Assembly (NCBI GenBank): GCA_905221605.1
Contig: CAJNDS010002168.1
Coordinates: 1,084,947-1,135,930 of the forward strand
Reading direction: 5' to 3'
DNA: 50,984 nucleotides
Origin: Symbiodinium natans
Lineage: Eukaryota > Sar > Dinophyceae > Suessiales > Symbiodiniaceae
Shown here in pieces: positions 1 through 10,560 of the stretch (the first letter of the stretch is position 1; each line of letters opens with the position of its first letter). The notes under the pieces were generated by a model, which worked only from the letters and a program-made list of their open reading frames with translations, did not search any database and was not told the DNA's origin. The translations under genes and the position numbers were made by a program.

Positions 1-305
1 GTTATCAGATACATAGTTATACAGTTACATAGTTACATAGTTGTACAGTTATATAGTAAGAGAGTTCTGTAGCTATAGAGTAATATAGTAATATAGTTAT
101 ATAGTTATATAGTGATATAGTTATATAGCTATATAGTTATATAGTTATATAGTTATATGGTTATATAGTTATATGGTTATGTAGTTATATAGTTATATAG
201 TTATATAGTTATATAGTTATATAGTTATATAGTTATATAGTTATATAGTTGTATATTTGTATAGTTGTATAGTTATATAGTTCTCTAGTTCTATAGTTAT
301 ATGGT
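1..305. repeat. AT-rich octamer satellite (ATATAGTT)n
   Basis: The unit ATATAGTT repeats with few variants over about 300 bp and may continue beyond the left edge. It is non-coding. A similar 8-bp period recurs at 12307-12790 (AACAATAT), and a loose version at 23540-23900. Confidence 0.95.
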
Positions 306-924
306 TCTGTTGGTATAATATTGTATCATGAGGTTGTGAGGTTATGTAGTCTTTCGTGATTTTCAAGTTCGGTGCCCCCATGTTTCTCCGACGGTGGGGA
401 AGGGCTCTCTCTGTCAGGATTTTCCGAATACTGGTGTGTCCTAGATTCACGCCACGGCAAGAGAAACAAAACAATATTCTTCTCAAATTATAACACTATT
501 ATGTTTTGTGACGATATCAGTGCATTATGCGTGGCTGCAGTATGGTAATATTTTGTCATTGTATTACATTCTCTTATGACTTCATAGTCTTCTATTTTTG
601 CACCATTGCATTTGCATATTCTTCCGTTTCTGTATTATAAGTATATAGCTATATTTTTCAATTATTGTGTGATTCTATTTTTACATTAGATTTCCATGTT
701 ATTACATATTTTTATTTTCGTTTATATCATTGTCTTATGATATCAGTATTTTTACATCTGATACATGTATATCGACATGTATATGTGTTTCAGGGTTTAG
801 GGTTTAGGGTGATTATGTTAACAGTACTATATCATTCTGTCAAAGTATCAGCATTGTCTCACTGGTTGCAGGGCTTCAGCATTCTTGCTGTGATGGGGGG
901 GGGGGTGGTTTCCTCTGTGCATAG
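306..924. other. AT-rich intergenic stretch
   Basis: I see no supported gene here. The sequence is AT-rich and loses the octamer pattern after about 305. The first short TTTAGGG tract of the window lies at 793-812. A pyrimidine-rich stretch ending in ATAG at 921-924 is taken as the acceptor of the first exon to the right. Confidence 0.5.
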
Positions 925-2756
925 GTCCCTGCACCAGCATCCCATGCCTCAATCCAAAGTGCTCTACAGATGGAAAGTCTCCGAAATGCAACATCGCGTT
1001 TCCGAGGAGAGGGGCATGACGTGTTGCAGGGTCTTCTGTGGACTTCAGGGAAGGAAGGAGCTTGTTTCGAAGCCCTAGAGTACCTAGGGTTTAGGGTTTA
1101 GGGTTTAGGCTTTAGGGTTTAGGGGCCGCACCGTGGTTGTTGTGGGTAGCCGTTCCCAGAACTATTCTTGTCGAGGGCCGTTGGTCCCCCCGTCGAACCA
1201 TGCCCACGACCACCTACACACACGCCATTGCAGAATGTCGCAGATTTTTTTGGACTGCTAGAGGAGCAAGGTTTACTTCGAAAAGGCCTAGGGTTCCTTC
1301 GTCGGCTGGAGAACACCTCCCATGGACACAGGTAGGGTTCGGGTCAGGATTTCTCCAAGAATCCTCACCCCCCCCCCCCCGTGATATTTCGCATATTGGA
1401 GAAGCCTCCCGTCTAAAGGCACCCACAGAAAGGTGGACCCCCCTTAACTTTCGGAGACCCTCCTCCCCATAGCGTGGAATCCGCGCATCGCGAAGGAACC
1501 TTGCACATCTCTGCGGAGAGTCTGGCGCAGATGCTGCAGGCCAATCTGCCATCAGCATACCTACAAAAGGCCCCCCAAAATGTGGATCCTGGATCCCAGG
1601 AAGTGCGATTCCAAAAGCACAGATGGCTGTTTCTTCAGGCGTCCCTCGTCCGTGGTCGCTGGCAAGGCTGGGACCCATGGGGCGTTCAGCTTTGTGGTTG
1701 GGTGTTTAGGGTTTAGGGTTTAGGGTCTAGGGTTTAGGGTTTAGGGTTTAGGGTCAAGGGGGCATATTCCGTTGCAGCCCATGCGACAAAAGGAAGGATC
1801 CTCTGAGCCCAAACACTCCTAAACCCTAAACCCTGAACCCTAAACCCCAAACCCTAAACCCCAAACCCCAAACCCTAAACCCCTCCACCCGAAAGCCCCC
1901 TCATGTTCTTGAGAAAGGCGCCATCTCCATGCTGGTGATTGTTGCTCGGGGGCCCGGCCAGGCCACATTTTTTTTCATCATCTTATTGATATGCAGCCAC
2001 AATCCTAAACCCAAAACCCAAAACCCAAAACCCAAAACCCAAAACCCTAAGCCCTAAGCCCTAAAGCCCTAAAGCCCTAAAGCCCTAAGCCCTAAGCCCT
2101 AAGCCCTAAGCCCTAAACCCTAGCTATATCATCCTAGCAATACCTAAAGGGTTGAGGGTATGAACATAAACATATCAAGGGCAGTGTGGGGCTGAAAGCT
2201 GGGAGTCCCTCCCGTTGCTTAGGGATTTTTAGGGTTTAGGGTTTTTTGGGGTTTAGGGTTTAGGGTTCCGAGCTTAGGGCTTAGGGTTTTTAGGTGTTTA
2301 GGGGTTTTTGGGGTGTAGGGTTTAGGGTTCCGAGCTTAGGGCTTAGGGTTTTTAGGTGTTTAGGGGTTTTTGGGGTGTAGGGTTTAGGGTTCCGAGTTTA
2401 GGGCTTAGGGTTTTTCGGTGTTTAGGGGTTTTTGGGGTGTAGGGTTTAGGGTTCCGAGCTTAGGGCTTAGGGTTTTTAGGTGTTTAGGGGTTTTTGGGGT
2501 GTAGGGTTTAGGGTTCCGAGCTTAGGGCTTAGGGTTTTTAGGGTTTGGGGGTTTTTGTGGTTTAGGGTTTAGGGTTCCGAATTAGATGATTTAACTTGTT
2601 GGTTTTGGGCGGTCTAGGATTCGGGGGCTTGGCTTTGAAGGCTTAAGAGGGTAAGTGGGGTTGAGGATTTTTGGGGCGCAGGGCATCAGACACGTTTCCG
2701 GCTTTGGGCCCGTGACAAAGACGAGTCGCCCGGCCAGGCTGAAGGAAGTGTTGTAG
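925..2756 (+). CDS. Multi-exon gene model with heptamer introns, product unknown
   Basis: Exon candidates are 925-about 1079 (VPAPASHASIQSALQ...), about 1161-1331 (...NVADFFGLLEEQGLLRK), 1473-about 1700 (VESAHREGTLHISAES), 1896-about 1990 (PPHVLEKGAISMLVI), 2185-about 2226 and 2682-2756 ending in TAG. The best junction is 1331/1473: donor AG|GTAGGG, acceptor CCCCATAG|C, and the split codon AG+C keeps the frame. The first junction is unresolved and may use a GA donor. Later introns consist of TTTAGGG or CCCTAAA arrays. I recognise no family. The last exons could belong to a second gene. Confidence 0.5.
2221..2580. repeat. 62-bp tandem repeat built from degenerate heptamers
   Basis: The landmark TTCCGAG recurs at about 2266, 2328, 2390, 2452, 2514 and 2575, giving a period of 62 bp (last one 61). 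Each unit contains several TTTAGGG-like words in a fixed order, so this is a higher-order repeat derived from heptamers. It lies in a probable intron. Confidence 0.9.
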
Positions 2757-3142
2757 ACTCTTCGGAAGGAGTGTAATTCACAGTTTCGGTTGACCCTGAA
2801 ACCGGAAGCTCTCACCTAAACCCTAAACCCTAAATCCTAAACCGCCTTCCGCCGGCCTTCCGGGAGTTTCGCCTGGGACCACTTTGAGGTGGGTAGTTTC
2901 CCTTATGAACCTCTTGAAGCGGTCTTTTAAAAGAGCTTACTACTGATTGTAAGAGGCTTATAAACAGCCCGAAGCCTTAAGCTTTAAAAACCCTAGAACG
3001 TTAAAGTCCTACACCCCGAAACCCTAAACCCTAAAAACCCCTAATCCCTTGAAACCTTGTAACCCTAAACCCTAAACCCTAAACCCTAAACCCTAAACCC
3101 TAAACCCTACAACTTGTCCTGATTCTTGTTGCGCTCTCTGAG

Positions 3143-4184
3143 GTCATGAGCCTTTGCATGATGAGGACGCGCCTCTGGCTGACCGGCTAGGCCGGCCTGA
3201 GGGTTTAGGGTTTAGGGTTTAGGGTTTAGGGTTTAGGGTTTAGGGTTTAGGGTCTAGGGTTTAGGGTTTAGGGTTTAGGGTTTGTCCAGGGGTATGTTCA
3301 GGGTTTCGAGTTTCGGGTTCAGGGTTTAGGTTTCCGGGATTCCAAGGAGTAACTTCATCTCATCCCCTTTGGAGCTCGCCCCTTTGTAACAAAGGGGAGG
3401 CCCGAAGCTATTGTAACCCAAATCTGGCATCGGTTTGGGGTTTCGTATCCCGGATTCAGGGTTTTCGGGCTTCGGGTTTAGGATTTAGGTGTTAAGGCCT
3501 TTGCACGGCGATGGTGGTATTGACGCAACGGCCTTTTTGGGGTTCCTGAACCCTCAGAAGCCACAAGAAGCCTAATGCTTTCGCAGTTTCTGAGTTTGCT
3601 GTTCAAGCCGCGGGAGGCCCCTGTACTTTGGATGGACTTCACGTGAAGATGCAGTTGGCATGCCGGTGGCGGTCATGGGACATCGGTGTGTGACTTTGTG
3701 GGCAGGTGAACAGATCCTCAACTGACCCTGAAACCCTGAAGCTCATCCTGTCTAGGCATTGTGCCAAGCCCAACGGACTCGAATCCCCACCACCCTAAGG
3801 GCCCTGAGTGTTGGTCCTTTAAGGCGAATAGAATCGGTCTCGCCTTTCATGGCCTCATGGTCTGATACTGCGTCGAAGGGTTTGCTCCTTGTCTCTTGCT
3901 CTGCCAGCCGGCATGCGGGAAGAGCCTGTGCTTTTAAAATGGATTCGAGCTCGCTCCCTGACTGGGTGGGAATCCGTGCTGCGGCGTATCCAGGGAGCCC
4001 AGTAGTATGGAGCTTGAATATGCACCAGCTTGTCAAGATTTCCGAGTTTAAGCCAGCGCTATTGGGCTCCTTGTGGTGCACCCGACTCCATAAGAAGGCT
4101 GCGACTGAGAGACTCTTACGAATGCGAAAGGAGGGGTTAGAGTCCACAGACTTTCGGGACTGCATCCGTGAATGTGGGGTTTAA
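3143..4184 (+). CDS. Exon cluster with a 400-bp unique 3' block, product unknown
   Basis: Exon 3143-about 3200 follows the acceptor GCGCTCTCTGAG and reads HEPLHDEDAPLADRLGRP. Exon 3587-3685 follows CTTTCGCAG and reads SEFAVQAAGGPCTLDG..., with donor G|GTGTGT. The next acceptor, CTGTCTAG at 3751-3755, restores the phase and gives a frame ending in TGA at 3863-3865. A second plus frame is open from about 3756 to TAA at 4182-4184 (141 codons from a non-ATG start at 3759), so the true 3' frame is undecided. The antisense open frame over the same bases has no splice or start support. Confidence 0.4.
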
Positions 4185-4227
4185 TAGCCTAGTTACATGG
4201 TCCTTTAATCTGGGCCCGTAACAGGGG

Positions 4228-4320
4228 ACCCCTTATATACCCCTTATATACCCCTTATATACCCCTTATATACCCCTTATATACCCCTTATATACCCCTT
4301 ATATACCCCTTATATACCCC
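4228..4320. repeat. 11-bp minisatellite ACCCCTTATAT
   Basis: About 8.4 perfect copies of ACCCCTTATAT run directly into a CCCTAAA array (4320-4447). The word CCCCTTATA is also part of the arms of the hairpin elements at 24246, 43441 and 45976. Confidence 0.95.
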
Positions 4321-4569
4321 CTAAACCCCAAACCCCAAACCCTAAACCCTAAACCCTAAACCCTAAACCCTAAACCCTAAACCCTAAACCCTAAACCCTA
4401 AACCCTAAACCCTACACCCTAAACCCTAAACCCTAAACCCTAAACCCGAAGGGGTCACCTTTCAAGGGCCCCTACTAAGGGACCCTGAAACTACCCTTAG
4501 AAACGTGGGGTTGGGGTCTCGGTTCCAGTTTCCGAGTCGGAGTTTTGCCGCATTAGCATTTTTTCACAG

Positions 4570-4857
4570 ACATCGAAAATCGTCTCCTTTCCACCGCTCA
4601 ATCCAGCCTCAGCCCCACACGCCCCATTGAGCCTAAAGAAGGTCCTACTTCAGGGTGCCAGGGTTTAGGAGCGTGCTTGAAGGCCCAAGAGGATCTTTTG
4701 GGTAGATTTTTTTAGGAGTTCGCAGGTTAACAGGATCTTACTGGCTGGCCTTTCGTCCTCTAGAGCGGGGGCCTTCTGTTGCGGCGTGGAGTTCCCGAGT
4801 TGTAGCGCCTCACGAAGCCTGATGTGGTGGTACAGGGCTGCAACGGACCCCCTGTAG
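4570..4857 (+). CDS. Two-exon terminal gene segment, product unknown
   Basis: Exon 4570-about 4658 follows the strong acceptor GCATTTTTTCACAG and reads IENRLLSTAQSSLSPTRP. The second, 4726-4857, follows GAGTTCGCAG and reads VNRILLAGLSSSRAG... for 43 codons to TAG. The interval between them is short and lightly heptamer-like. The 5' end was not found; it may connect to the preceding cluster. No domain is recognisable. Confidence 0.45.
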
Positions 4858-4963
4858 ATAGATGGTCGTGGGCTTGAGTGCTGGGAAAGGCGGCAACCAA
4901 GAGCTGACCTGAGGCCAGCTCTGTGTAGACAATCATTCTTCGTGATTTTGGGGTGAGCCGCAG

Positions 4964-5159
4964 AGGACGAAGCAGAGGAGGGGTTGCCCCGGAGCCAGCA
5001 AGGCTTAGGAGTTTAGGGTTTAGGGTTTAGGGTTTAGGGCTTAGGGTTTATGGTTTAGGGTTTAGGGCTTAGGGTTTTAGGGTTTCAGGGTTTCAGGGTG
5101 CCGAGCGGCTGAGAAACGTCGACCAAGACCGGGTTTGCGGTTTCGGCTCGAGGACCTAA
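4964..5159 (+). CDS. Two small exons, the second terminal
   Basis: Exon 4964-about 5008 reads DEAEEGLPRSQQG after GAGCCGCAG. A TTTAGGG intron ends in GGGTTTCAG, itself a heptamer variant serving as acceptor. The exon 5097-5159 then reads GAERLRNVDQDRVCGFGSRT and stops at TAA. Beyond it lies a TTTAGGG array (about 5167-5250). Confidence 0.4.
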
Positions 5160-5589
5160 CTTTCTGGTGGGGTTTAGGGTTTAGGGTTTAGGGTTTAGGG
5201 TTTAGGGTTTAGGGTTTAGGGTTTAGGGTTTAGGGTTTAGGGTTTAGGGTGAGGGCGGTGCTTCGCAGCGACTGGTTTGCAAGTTTGTTGGCTTGTTGGT
5301 TTTGGGGCTAATGGTGGTTTAGGATTTTGTTCAGGCTCGTGTGTATAGGAGTGGTGCTTGAACTAAGAGGGTATTTGGGTTTGTTTCCGATTGGAGGGTT
5401 CAGCGCCCGAAAAGCCCCAAAACCCAACACCAAATCCCCTAAAAGCCCCTTAGAATCTCTAAAATCCCCTAAAATCACCTAAAATCACCCAAACTCCCCC
5501 TAAAATCCCCTAACATCCCTTAAAATCTCTTAAACATCTCCGAAAATCCACTAACATCCCCCAAAATCCCCTACCTACTGAGTGCCCAG

Positions 5590-5819
5590 AGCAGCTGAAG
5601 CCGGAAATCCCAAACGTAGTATTAATTGTTAGGGTTTAGGGTTCAGGGTTTAGGGTGAGGGTTCGGGGTTTCGGTTCGGGGTTTCGGGTTCAGGGTTCGC
5701 GGTTTGGGCTCAGGGTTCAGGAGGGCTTTATGTTGCAGGGATCTCCTCCCCCACAGTTCCGGGATTTCTTTCTATGGGTCGTTCCATGGGCGCTTAAGAT
5801 GGTCCCTTACCTCCTTTAA
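5590..5819 (+). CDS. Two-exon gene segment, product unknown
   Basis: Exon 5590-5627 reads QLKPEIPNVVLI and ends at a GTTAGGG donor. Exon 5757-5819 follows CTCCTCCCCCACAG and reads FRDFFLWVVPWALKMVPYLL before TAA. The phase is zero at the junction, so the frame is kept. The 3' exon is hydrophobic. Downstream, 5820-6200 carries dispersed-repeat motifs with GGGCCCATACT (5879-5889). Confidence 0.45.
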
Positions 5820-6205
5820 AGGCTTTCTGATATGTGGGCCCTTGGAGCCTGTGGTTGTATAGGGTGTACCCTTCTAAAGGGCCCATACTAAGGGGCCATG
5901 TAACTGCCCTGAGTCTCTTCAACACTCACGAGAACTTGGGTATTTTCAACTCTTGGAAACCTCAACTCGTGAGAAGCTGGTAAACCCAAAAGAGGCCCCC
6001 CATTTAAGGGCCCGTATTCAGGGACCATGTAAGTACCCTAAGAGGCTTGAAAGGTCCAGCTGCGGCTTGTTTCGCAAGACTGGGCCGCGACTCGGGTGGG
6101 GCCTTCAACGTATGCGGAAGCTTGAAAGGGTGTAGGCTTGGGGTTCTGGACGTGCGTGCGGAAACGTTCCCTAAAAACCGATAAATCCCTCAAGCTCTTC
6201 ATCAG

Positions 6206-6928
6206 TTGAAGGCTTTTTCCTTGAAAGCGTGAGCAGCTGTTTGACTTTTGTGATGAATTCGACATCTGATCTTGCTGGATGGATCCCCGCTGAAGCTAAA
6301 CCCTAAACCCTGAACCCTGAACCCTAAACCCTAAACCCTAAAACCTAAGAACCCTAAACCCTAAACCCTCAAGCCCTAGTTTCTCCCCCGACTTTATCAC
6401 GTCTCCTGCAAGAAGGGACAGACTTTCTCTGTCCCAAGGCCTAAGGCGCATGCAACAGAATCGATCTTCCTCGGGCCTCTGATGTCTCCTCAGAAAAACC
6501 AGCTGACAGCCCTAAACCCTAAACCCTAAACCCTAAACCCTAAACCCCAAGCCCTAAACCCTAAACCCTAAACCCTAAACCCTAAACCCTAAACCCTAAA
6601 CCCTAAATGACAGCTCCCCGGGGTGGTCTTGTGAGCATCCCATGGACACCCTTTGGACGTGCTCCCAACATTTAGGGGGCACGCTCTTCCTTTTTTGTTT
6701 GGGGATATGGACAAGGGTTACTTGATATAGGGTTTAGGGTGTAGGGTTTAGGGTTTAGGGTTTAGGGTTTAGAGTTTAGGGTTTAGGGTTTAGGGTTTAG
6801 GGTTTTATATATGTATATATATATATGTATTTCGTATCAAGATATAGCATAAGATAAGGTCAAATAAGATGGGACATGCCCAAAGTAAGCTGGAGCAGGA
6901 GAGCGAGGCCTGGCACCCGCTCGTTTGA
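6206..6928 (+). CDS. Four-exon in-phase chain with heptamer introns
   Basis: Exons: 6206-6294 (EGFFLESVSSCLTFVMNSTS...), 6413-6508 (KGQTFSVPRPKAHATESIF...), 6636-6716 (HPMDTLWTCSQHLGGTLFLF..., hydrophobic) and possibly 6899-6928 (ESEAWHPLV, TGA). All three junctions are phase 0. The first two donors are GC and begin the array itself: GCTAAACCC at 6295 and GCCCTAAACC at 6509. The third is GTTACTTG. The last exon overlaps the candidate start of the next model in another frame, so the two may be alternatives or one transcription unit. The 5' end is missing. Confidence 0.55.
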
Positions 6929-7876
6929 GGTCGCCACCGTCCCTAGGGCCTTGCCGCTTGAGCCCTGGGTTTAGGGTTTAGGGTTTTGGGTTTAGGGTTT
7001 AGGGTTTAGGGGGTTTGAGGGCGGCTCTAGGGCGGCCTGAGCTGGGTGATGTTTTCCAAAGGAGTCTCCAGACATTCGGGGGCTAAACCCTAAACCCTAA
7101 ACCCTAAACCCTAAACCCTAAACCCTAAACCCTAAACCCTAAACCCTAAACCCTAAACCCTAAACCCTAAACCCGAAACCCGAAACCCTAAACCCTAAGC
7201 CCTGAACCCCAAACCTAAAACCCTAAAACCCTAAACCCGAAACCCTAAACCCTAAACTCTGAACCCAAAACCCTAAAACCCTAAACCCTAAACCCTAAAC
7301 CCTAAACCCTAAACCCTAAACCCTAAACCCTAAACCCTAAACCCTAAACCCTAAACCCTAAACCCTAAACACCAAGCCCTAAGTTCCTTGTAATTTCGGG
7401 TGTGGGGCTGCAGACGCCAGTGCCCTGAGTGTTTTGGGCCGCAAATCTGGGGAACTCCTTTGGAGACGGATGCGGGCGGGGCACATAGGGCTTCACCATT
7501 CGGGTTTAGGGTTTAGGGTTTAGAGTTTAAACCCCTGAGCCCCTACCCCCAATGGCAGTTCAACCGAAAAGTCCGAGATCTGCAAAACGCCCTGTTCTTT
7601 CCAAACTTGCAGGGGTTGAGGGTTTCAGGGTCCTAGGTGTTGACGGCCTGCCACACGCATCTTTCAAGTCCGCCGCCGGCACATTCTGAGGTCTATGGGG
7701 CCTTCAGGGTTTTTAAGGTTAAGGGGCGTGCATTGCAGTTATTGGTGAGTGCCTGGTTCCTTACAAAGTTTGGTGATCAATTGAAGTGGGTGTCTGCTTT
7801 TGTGGATGCAAGGCAGACCCGAATGCCCCAGGTTCTTAGTAGGGAAAAGGGGAATTACGTACCCTACATACAATAG
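6876..7876 (+). CDS. Five-exon gene model with GT and GC heptamer introns
   Basis: ATG 6876 opens MPKVSWSRRARPGTRSFEVA... to 6968 (donor GTTTAGGG). Next exons are 7062-7081 (ESPDIR, donor GCTAAACCC), 7414-7503 (RQCPECFGPQIWGTPLE..., donor GTTTAGGG), 7559-7614 (STEKSEICKTPCSFQTCR) and 7637-7876 (...LLVSAWFLTKFGDQLKWV..., TAG). The first three junctions agree in phase, with split codons GG+A and GG+T. The last junction is unresolved. The intron 7082-7413 is almost entirely CCCTAAA. The 7414 exon has a CPEC motif. The function is unknown. Confidence 0.55.
7083..7376. repeat. CCCTAAA array (intron body)
   Basis: About 290 bp of CCCTAAA with a few variant units. It fills the intron between the exons ending at 7081 and starting at 7414 and begins directly at the GC donor. 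Confidence 0.9.
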
Positions 7877-7907
7877 GGGGATATAGGGTACCTCATTCCC
7901 TAAGGAG

Positions 7908-8130
7908 CCCTAGTTACACCCTACACCCTACACCCTACACCCTACACCCTACACCCTACACCCTACACCCTACACCCTACACCCTACACCCTACACCCTA
8001 CACCCTACACCTTACACCCTACACCCTACACCCTACACCCTACACCTTACACCCTAAAGCCTAAACCCTAAACCCTAAACCCTAAACCCTAAACCCTGAA
8101 CCCTGAACCCTAAACCCTAAACCCTAAACC
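7908..8130. repeat. Homogenised CCCTACA array changing to CCCTAAA
   Basis: Positions 7908-8054 hold about 20 copies of the variant heptamer CCCTACA with rare CCTTACA units. The array then turns sharply into canonical CCCTAAA to 8130. It lies 3' of the preceding terminal exon and just upstream of the candidate first exon at 8155. Confidence 0.95.
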
Positions 8131-8154
8131 CCCCTTTTAACGAGCCAGCAAGTA

Positions 8155-9348
8155 ATGTCAGCCGTAAGTTCGTTCTTCGCCACGTGCCCCGCGGTGTGGT
8201 GGTTTCTTTTGGCTACGGATCACGGAAGCCTGCGCAAAAGGTGGTTGGGTTGTGTGTGTGTGTGTCACCATAGTAGGGTTTAGGTTTAATGTATCTTTTT
8301 CTGGAGGGGGGGGGATGGAAGGGGGGGGGCGGGGGTGGGGTGTACTAGGTGCTAAACACAAGAACCTTCAAGTGATCTAGCGCTTCTTGCGGTTGGGGTT
8401 GTAGGGTTTTGGGCTTCTGTGGGTGGAGGGAATGCCGCTCCATTCCGGGGGGATTCCAGCTTTCGGGTTGAGGGTATGCAGGGTTTAGTTGGGGTTTCGG
8501 GCAGTATACAGCACCTTACTAGAGGTTTAGGGTTTGGGGTGTCTCATTGACAGGGAGCGCTGGTGCTAAAACCCTGCTTGCCCCACCCTCGTCTTGACCT
8601 TTGTGCGGGTTTAAGGTAGGGGCGGCGACCGGCTGGGTCCGCTCTGTCACCAGCCGGAGGGCTTCTGGCTTCGGAGCTCCTCGTTTTGGGGGTGGGGTTA
8701 AGGTTTAAGGTTTAGGGTTTAGGGTCCCGGGTTTAGGGTTTAGGGTTTAGGGCTTAGTGTTTAGGGCTTGGGGTTGAGGGTTTTCAGCCTCAAAGTGGAA
8801 ATACCTGGGCAGGACATGAGCAAGCTGAAGATGCCCGACAGGAGCTGAGTGTGCATGGGGGACGTCGGGGTTGGGTCTCAAAGGTTTACCGCCGCTGCTT
8901 AGGGTTTAGGGTCTAGGGTTTAGTGTTTACGGTGCAGGGTTCAGGGTTTAGGGTTTAGGGATCTAGGACACTTGTCAACTTATTGTTCAGTTGCGGCTCG
9001 GTCCTTGACTTGACGCCGCTCGTTGCAAGTGCGTCTCGGCTTTCCAGACACAGCCTTCTGTGCCTTTCCTACGCCTCTGTGAGCACCCGCCGGTGCCCTT
9101 GCTGCGGGGAGGGAGGGCGGGGGGGGGTGCCTTAAGGACCAAACGAACCCTAAAATTGGGGTCATTTTCCCTGTGCTACTTTGATCCCAAAAAGAGTATA
9201 TGGAGCAGAAACCCTTCCAGGGTCTAGGGTTCATTTCGTCCTTAAGAAGATATGGGAAGCCGGTGCCCTGAATCCCCAGCTTTACAGCCCAACTGTTCGG
9301 AGGTTGTTCGAAAGGTCCTTCAAACTGATGGATCTTTGCGAGAACTAA
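8155..9348 (+). CDS. Gene model with hydrophobic N-terminus, product unknown
   Basis: ATG 8155 follows a pyrimidine tract and AG (CCCCCCTTTTAACGAGCCAG), a plausible trans-splice acceptor. Exon 8155-8240 encodes MSAVSSFFATCPAVWWFLLA..., a likely signal or membrane anchor, with donor AG|GTGGTTGGG. Further exon candidates are 8654-about 8690 (PEGFWLRSSSFW), 8788-8869 (PQSGNTWAGHEQAEDARQEL...), 8991-about 9120 (CGSVLDLTPLVASASRLSRH...) and 9247-9348 (KIWEAGALNPQLYSPTVRRL..., TAA). Heptamer islands separate several of them. The phases of the middle junctions are not settled, and 9247-9348 could belong to another gene. Confidence 0.45.
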
Positions 9349-9605
9349 ACCCTAAACCCTAAACCCTAAACCCTAAACCCCAAACCCTAAACCCTAAACC
9401 CTAAACCCTGAACCCTGAACCCTGAACCCTAAACCCTAAACCCTAAACCCTAAACCCTAAACCCTAAACCCTAAACCCTAAACCCTAATCCCTAAACCCT
9501 AAACCCTAAACCCTAAACCCTAAACCCTAAACCTAAACCCTACACCCTAAACCCTAAACCCTAAACCCTAAACCTTAAACCCTAAACCCTAACCCTAAAC
9601 CCTCA
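9345..9605. repeat. CCCTAAA array
   Basis: About 260 bp of mostly perfect CCCTAAA with a few CCCTGAA and shortened units. It separates the terminal exon candidate ending at 9348 from the exon at 9637. Confidence 0.9.
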
Positions 9606-9636
9606 AAAGGGGGAATCCGTACTCACAAATGTGCAG

Positions 9637-10375
9637 CAAAGCTGCAAGTTTCGCGGGCTCGGGAAGCTCGAAGATCCCCAACAAGGCCTAGACACCCCCA
9701 AAACCTTAAAGCCCCAAACCTAAACCCCTAAACCCTATAGCTCCTAAGACCCTGAACCCTAAACACCCCTAAAGCCCTAAACCGAACCCCCCTCAAGCTA
9801 AACCCCGAAACCCAGGCTCGGGCCCGTGAAATCTAAGGTTTGGAACCATGGGCCCTTCGTCTGGTTGTTTCAAGGGATCTAAAGGGATCCGAACGAAGTA
9901 TGGGCCCTTATAATGTACAGTGTACATAAGGAGTATATATCAAGGGGACCTAATTGTAAACGCTTGCGCGCGCCGCCTCGCTGGGAAAGGCCTGCAAAAA
10001 AGGAGGGGGGGTTCCCAGAAAAGGTCTCAGGCATCCAGGTCCCCGACGTTCCAAAAGTCGTGCATGAGCCGCCCACAACGGGAGCAGCTCCTCCAAGCGA
10101 CGGGGTGGGGGGGCCCACAGGGCAGGGGGGGGTGCGTCACAAAATCTGGTTTGGGGGGAGGGGGAAGGAGACCGGATCCGGGTCTGCTTGTTCCAAACGT
10201 TTCTCGGCAGGAAGCCGAGGCGAATCAAGGGTCCATACTTCGGATTCCCTGTTGTGAAAAGCCCTGCTTTTAAAGACACTGCGGGCCCTAAACACCCAGT
10301 GGAGCAACTGCCCTGTCCCCAAAACCCTAGGGTTTTTTCGGTGCAGGGTTCACGTGAGACAGGAATTCAACCCTA
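9637..10375 (+). CDS. Exon cluster, basic C-terminal segment, product unknown
   Basis: Exon 9637-about 9700 reads QSCKFRGLGKLEDPQQGLDT after AAATGTGCAG. Exon 9945-10121 reads GPNCKRLRAPPRWERPAKKE... and can end at a GC donor (GG|GCAGGGG). Exon 10211 onward follows CGTTTCTCGGCAG and reads KPRRIKGPYFGFPVVKSPAF..., open to a TAA at about 10375; phase agrees with the GC donor. The intron before 9945 contains the dispersed motif AGTATGGGCCC (9898-9908). Confidence 0.45.
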
Positions 10376-10560
10376 AAAACCCTAGATGATACCCTAAATA
10401 AAGCCTTCAATCAAACCCTAAACCCTAATTAAACCCTAAACCCTAAACCCTAAACCCTAAACCCTAAACCCTAAACCCTGAACCCTAAACCCTAAACCCT
10501 AAACCCTAAACCCTAAACCCCAAAACCCTCCGCCCTTCTCTTGCCAGGTGTGCCCACGGT

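Noticed and set aside
3752-4165. Minus-strand frame of 137 codons and a tRNA-like TTCGAGTCC near 3780
   Set aside because: No splice or start support for the frame. The tRNA idea fails because the T-arm does not pair and no acceptor or anticodon stem is present.
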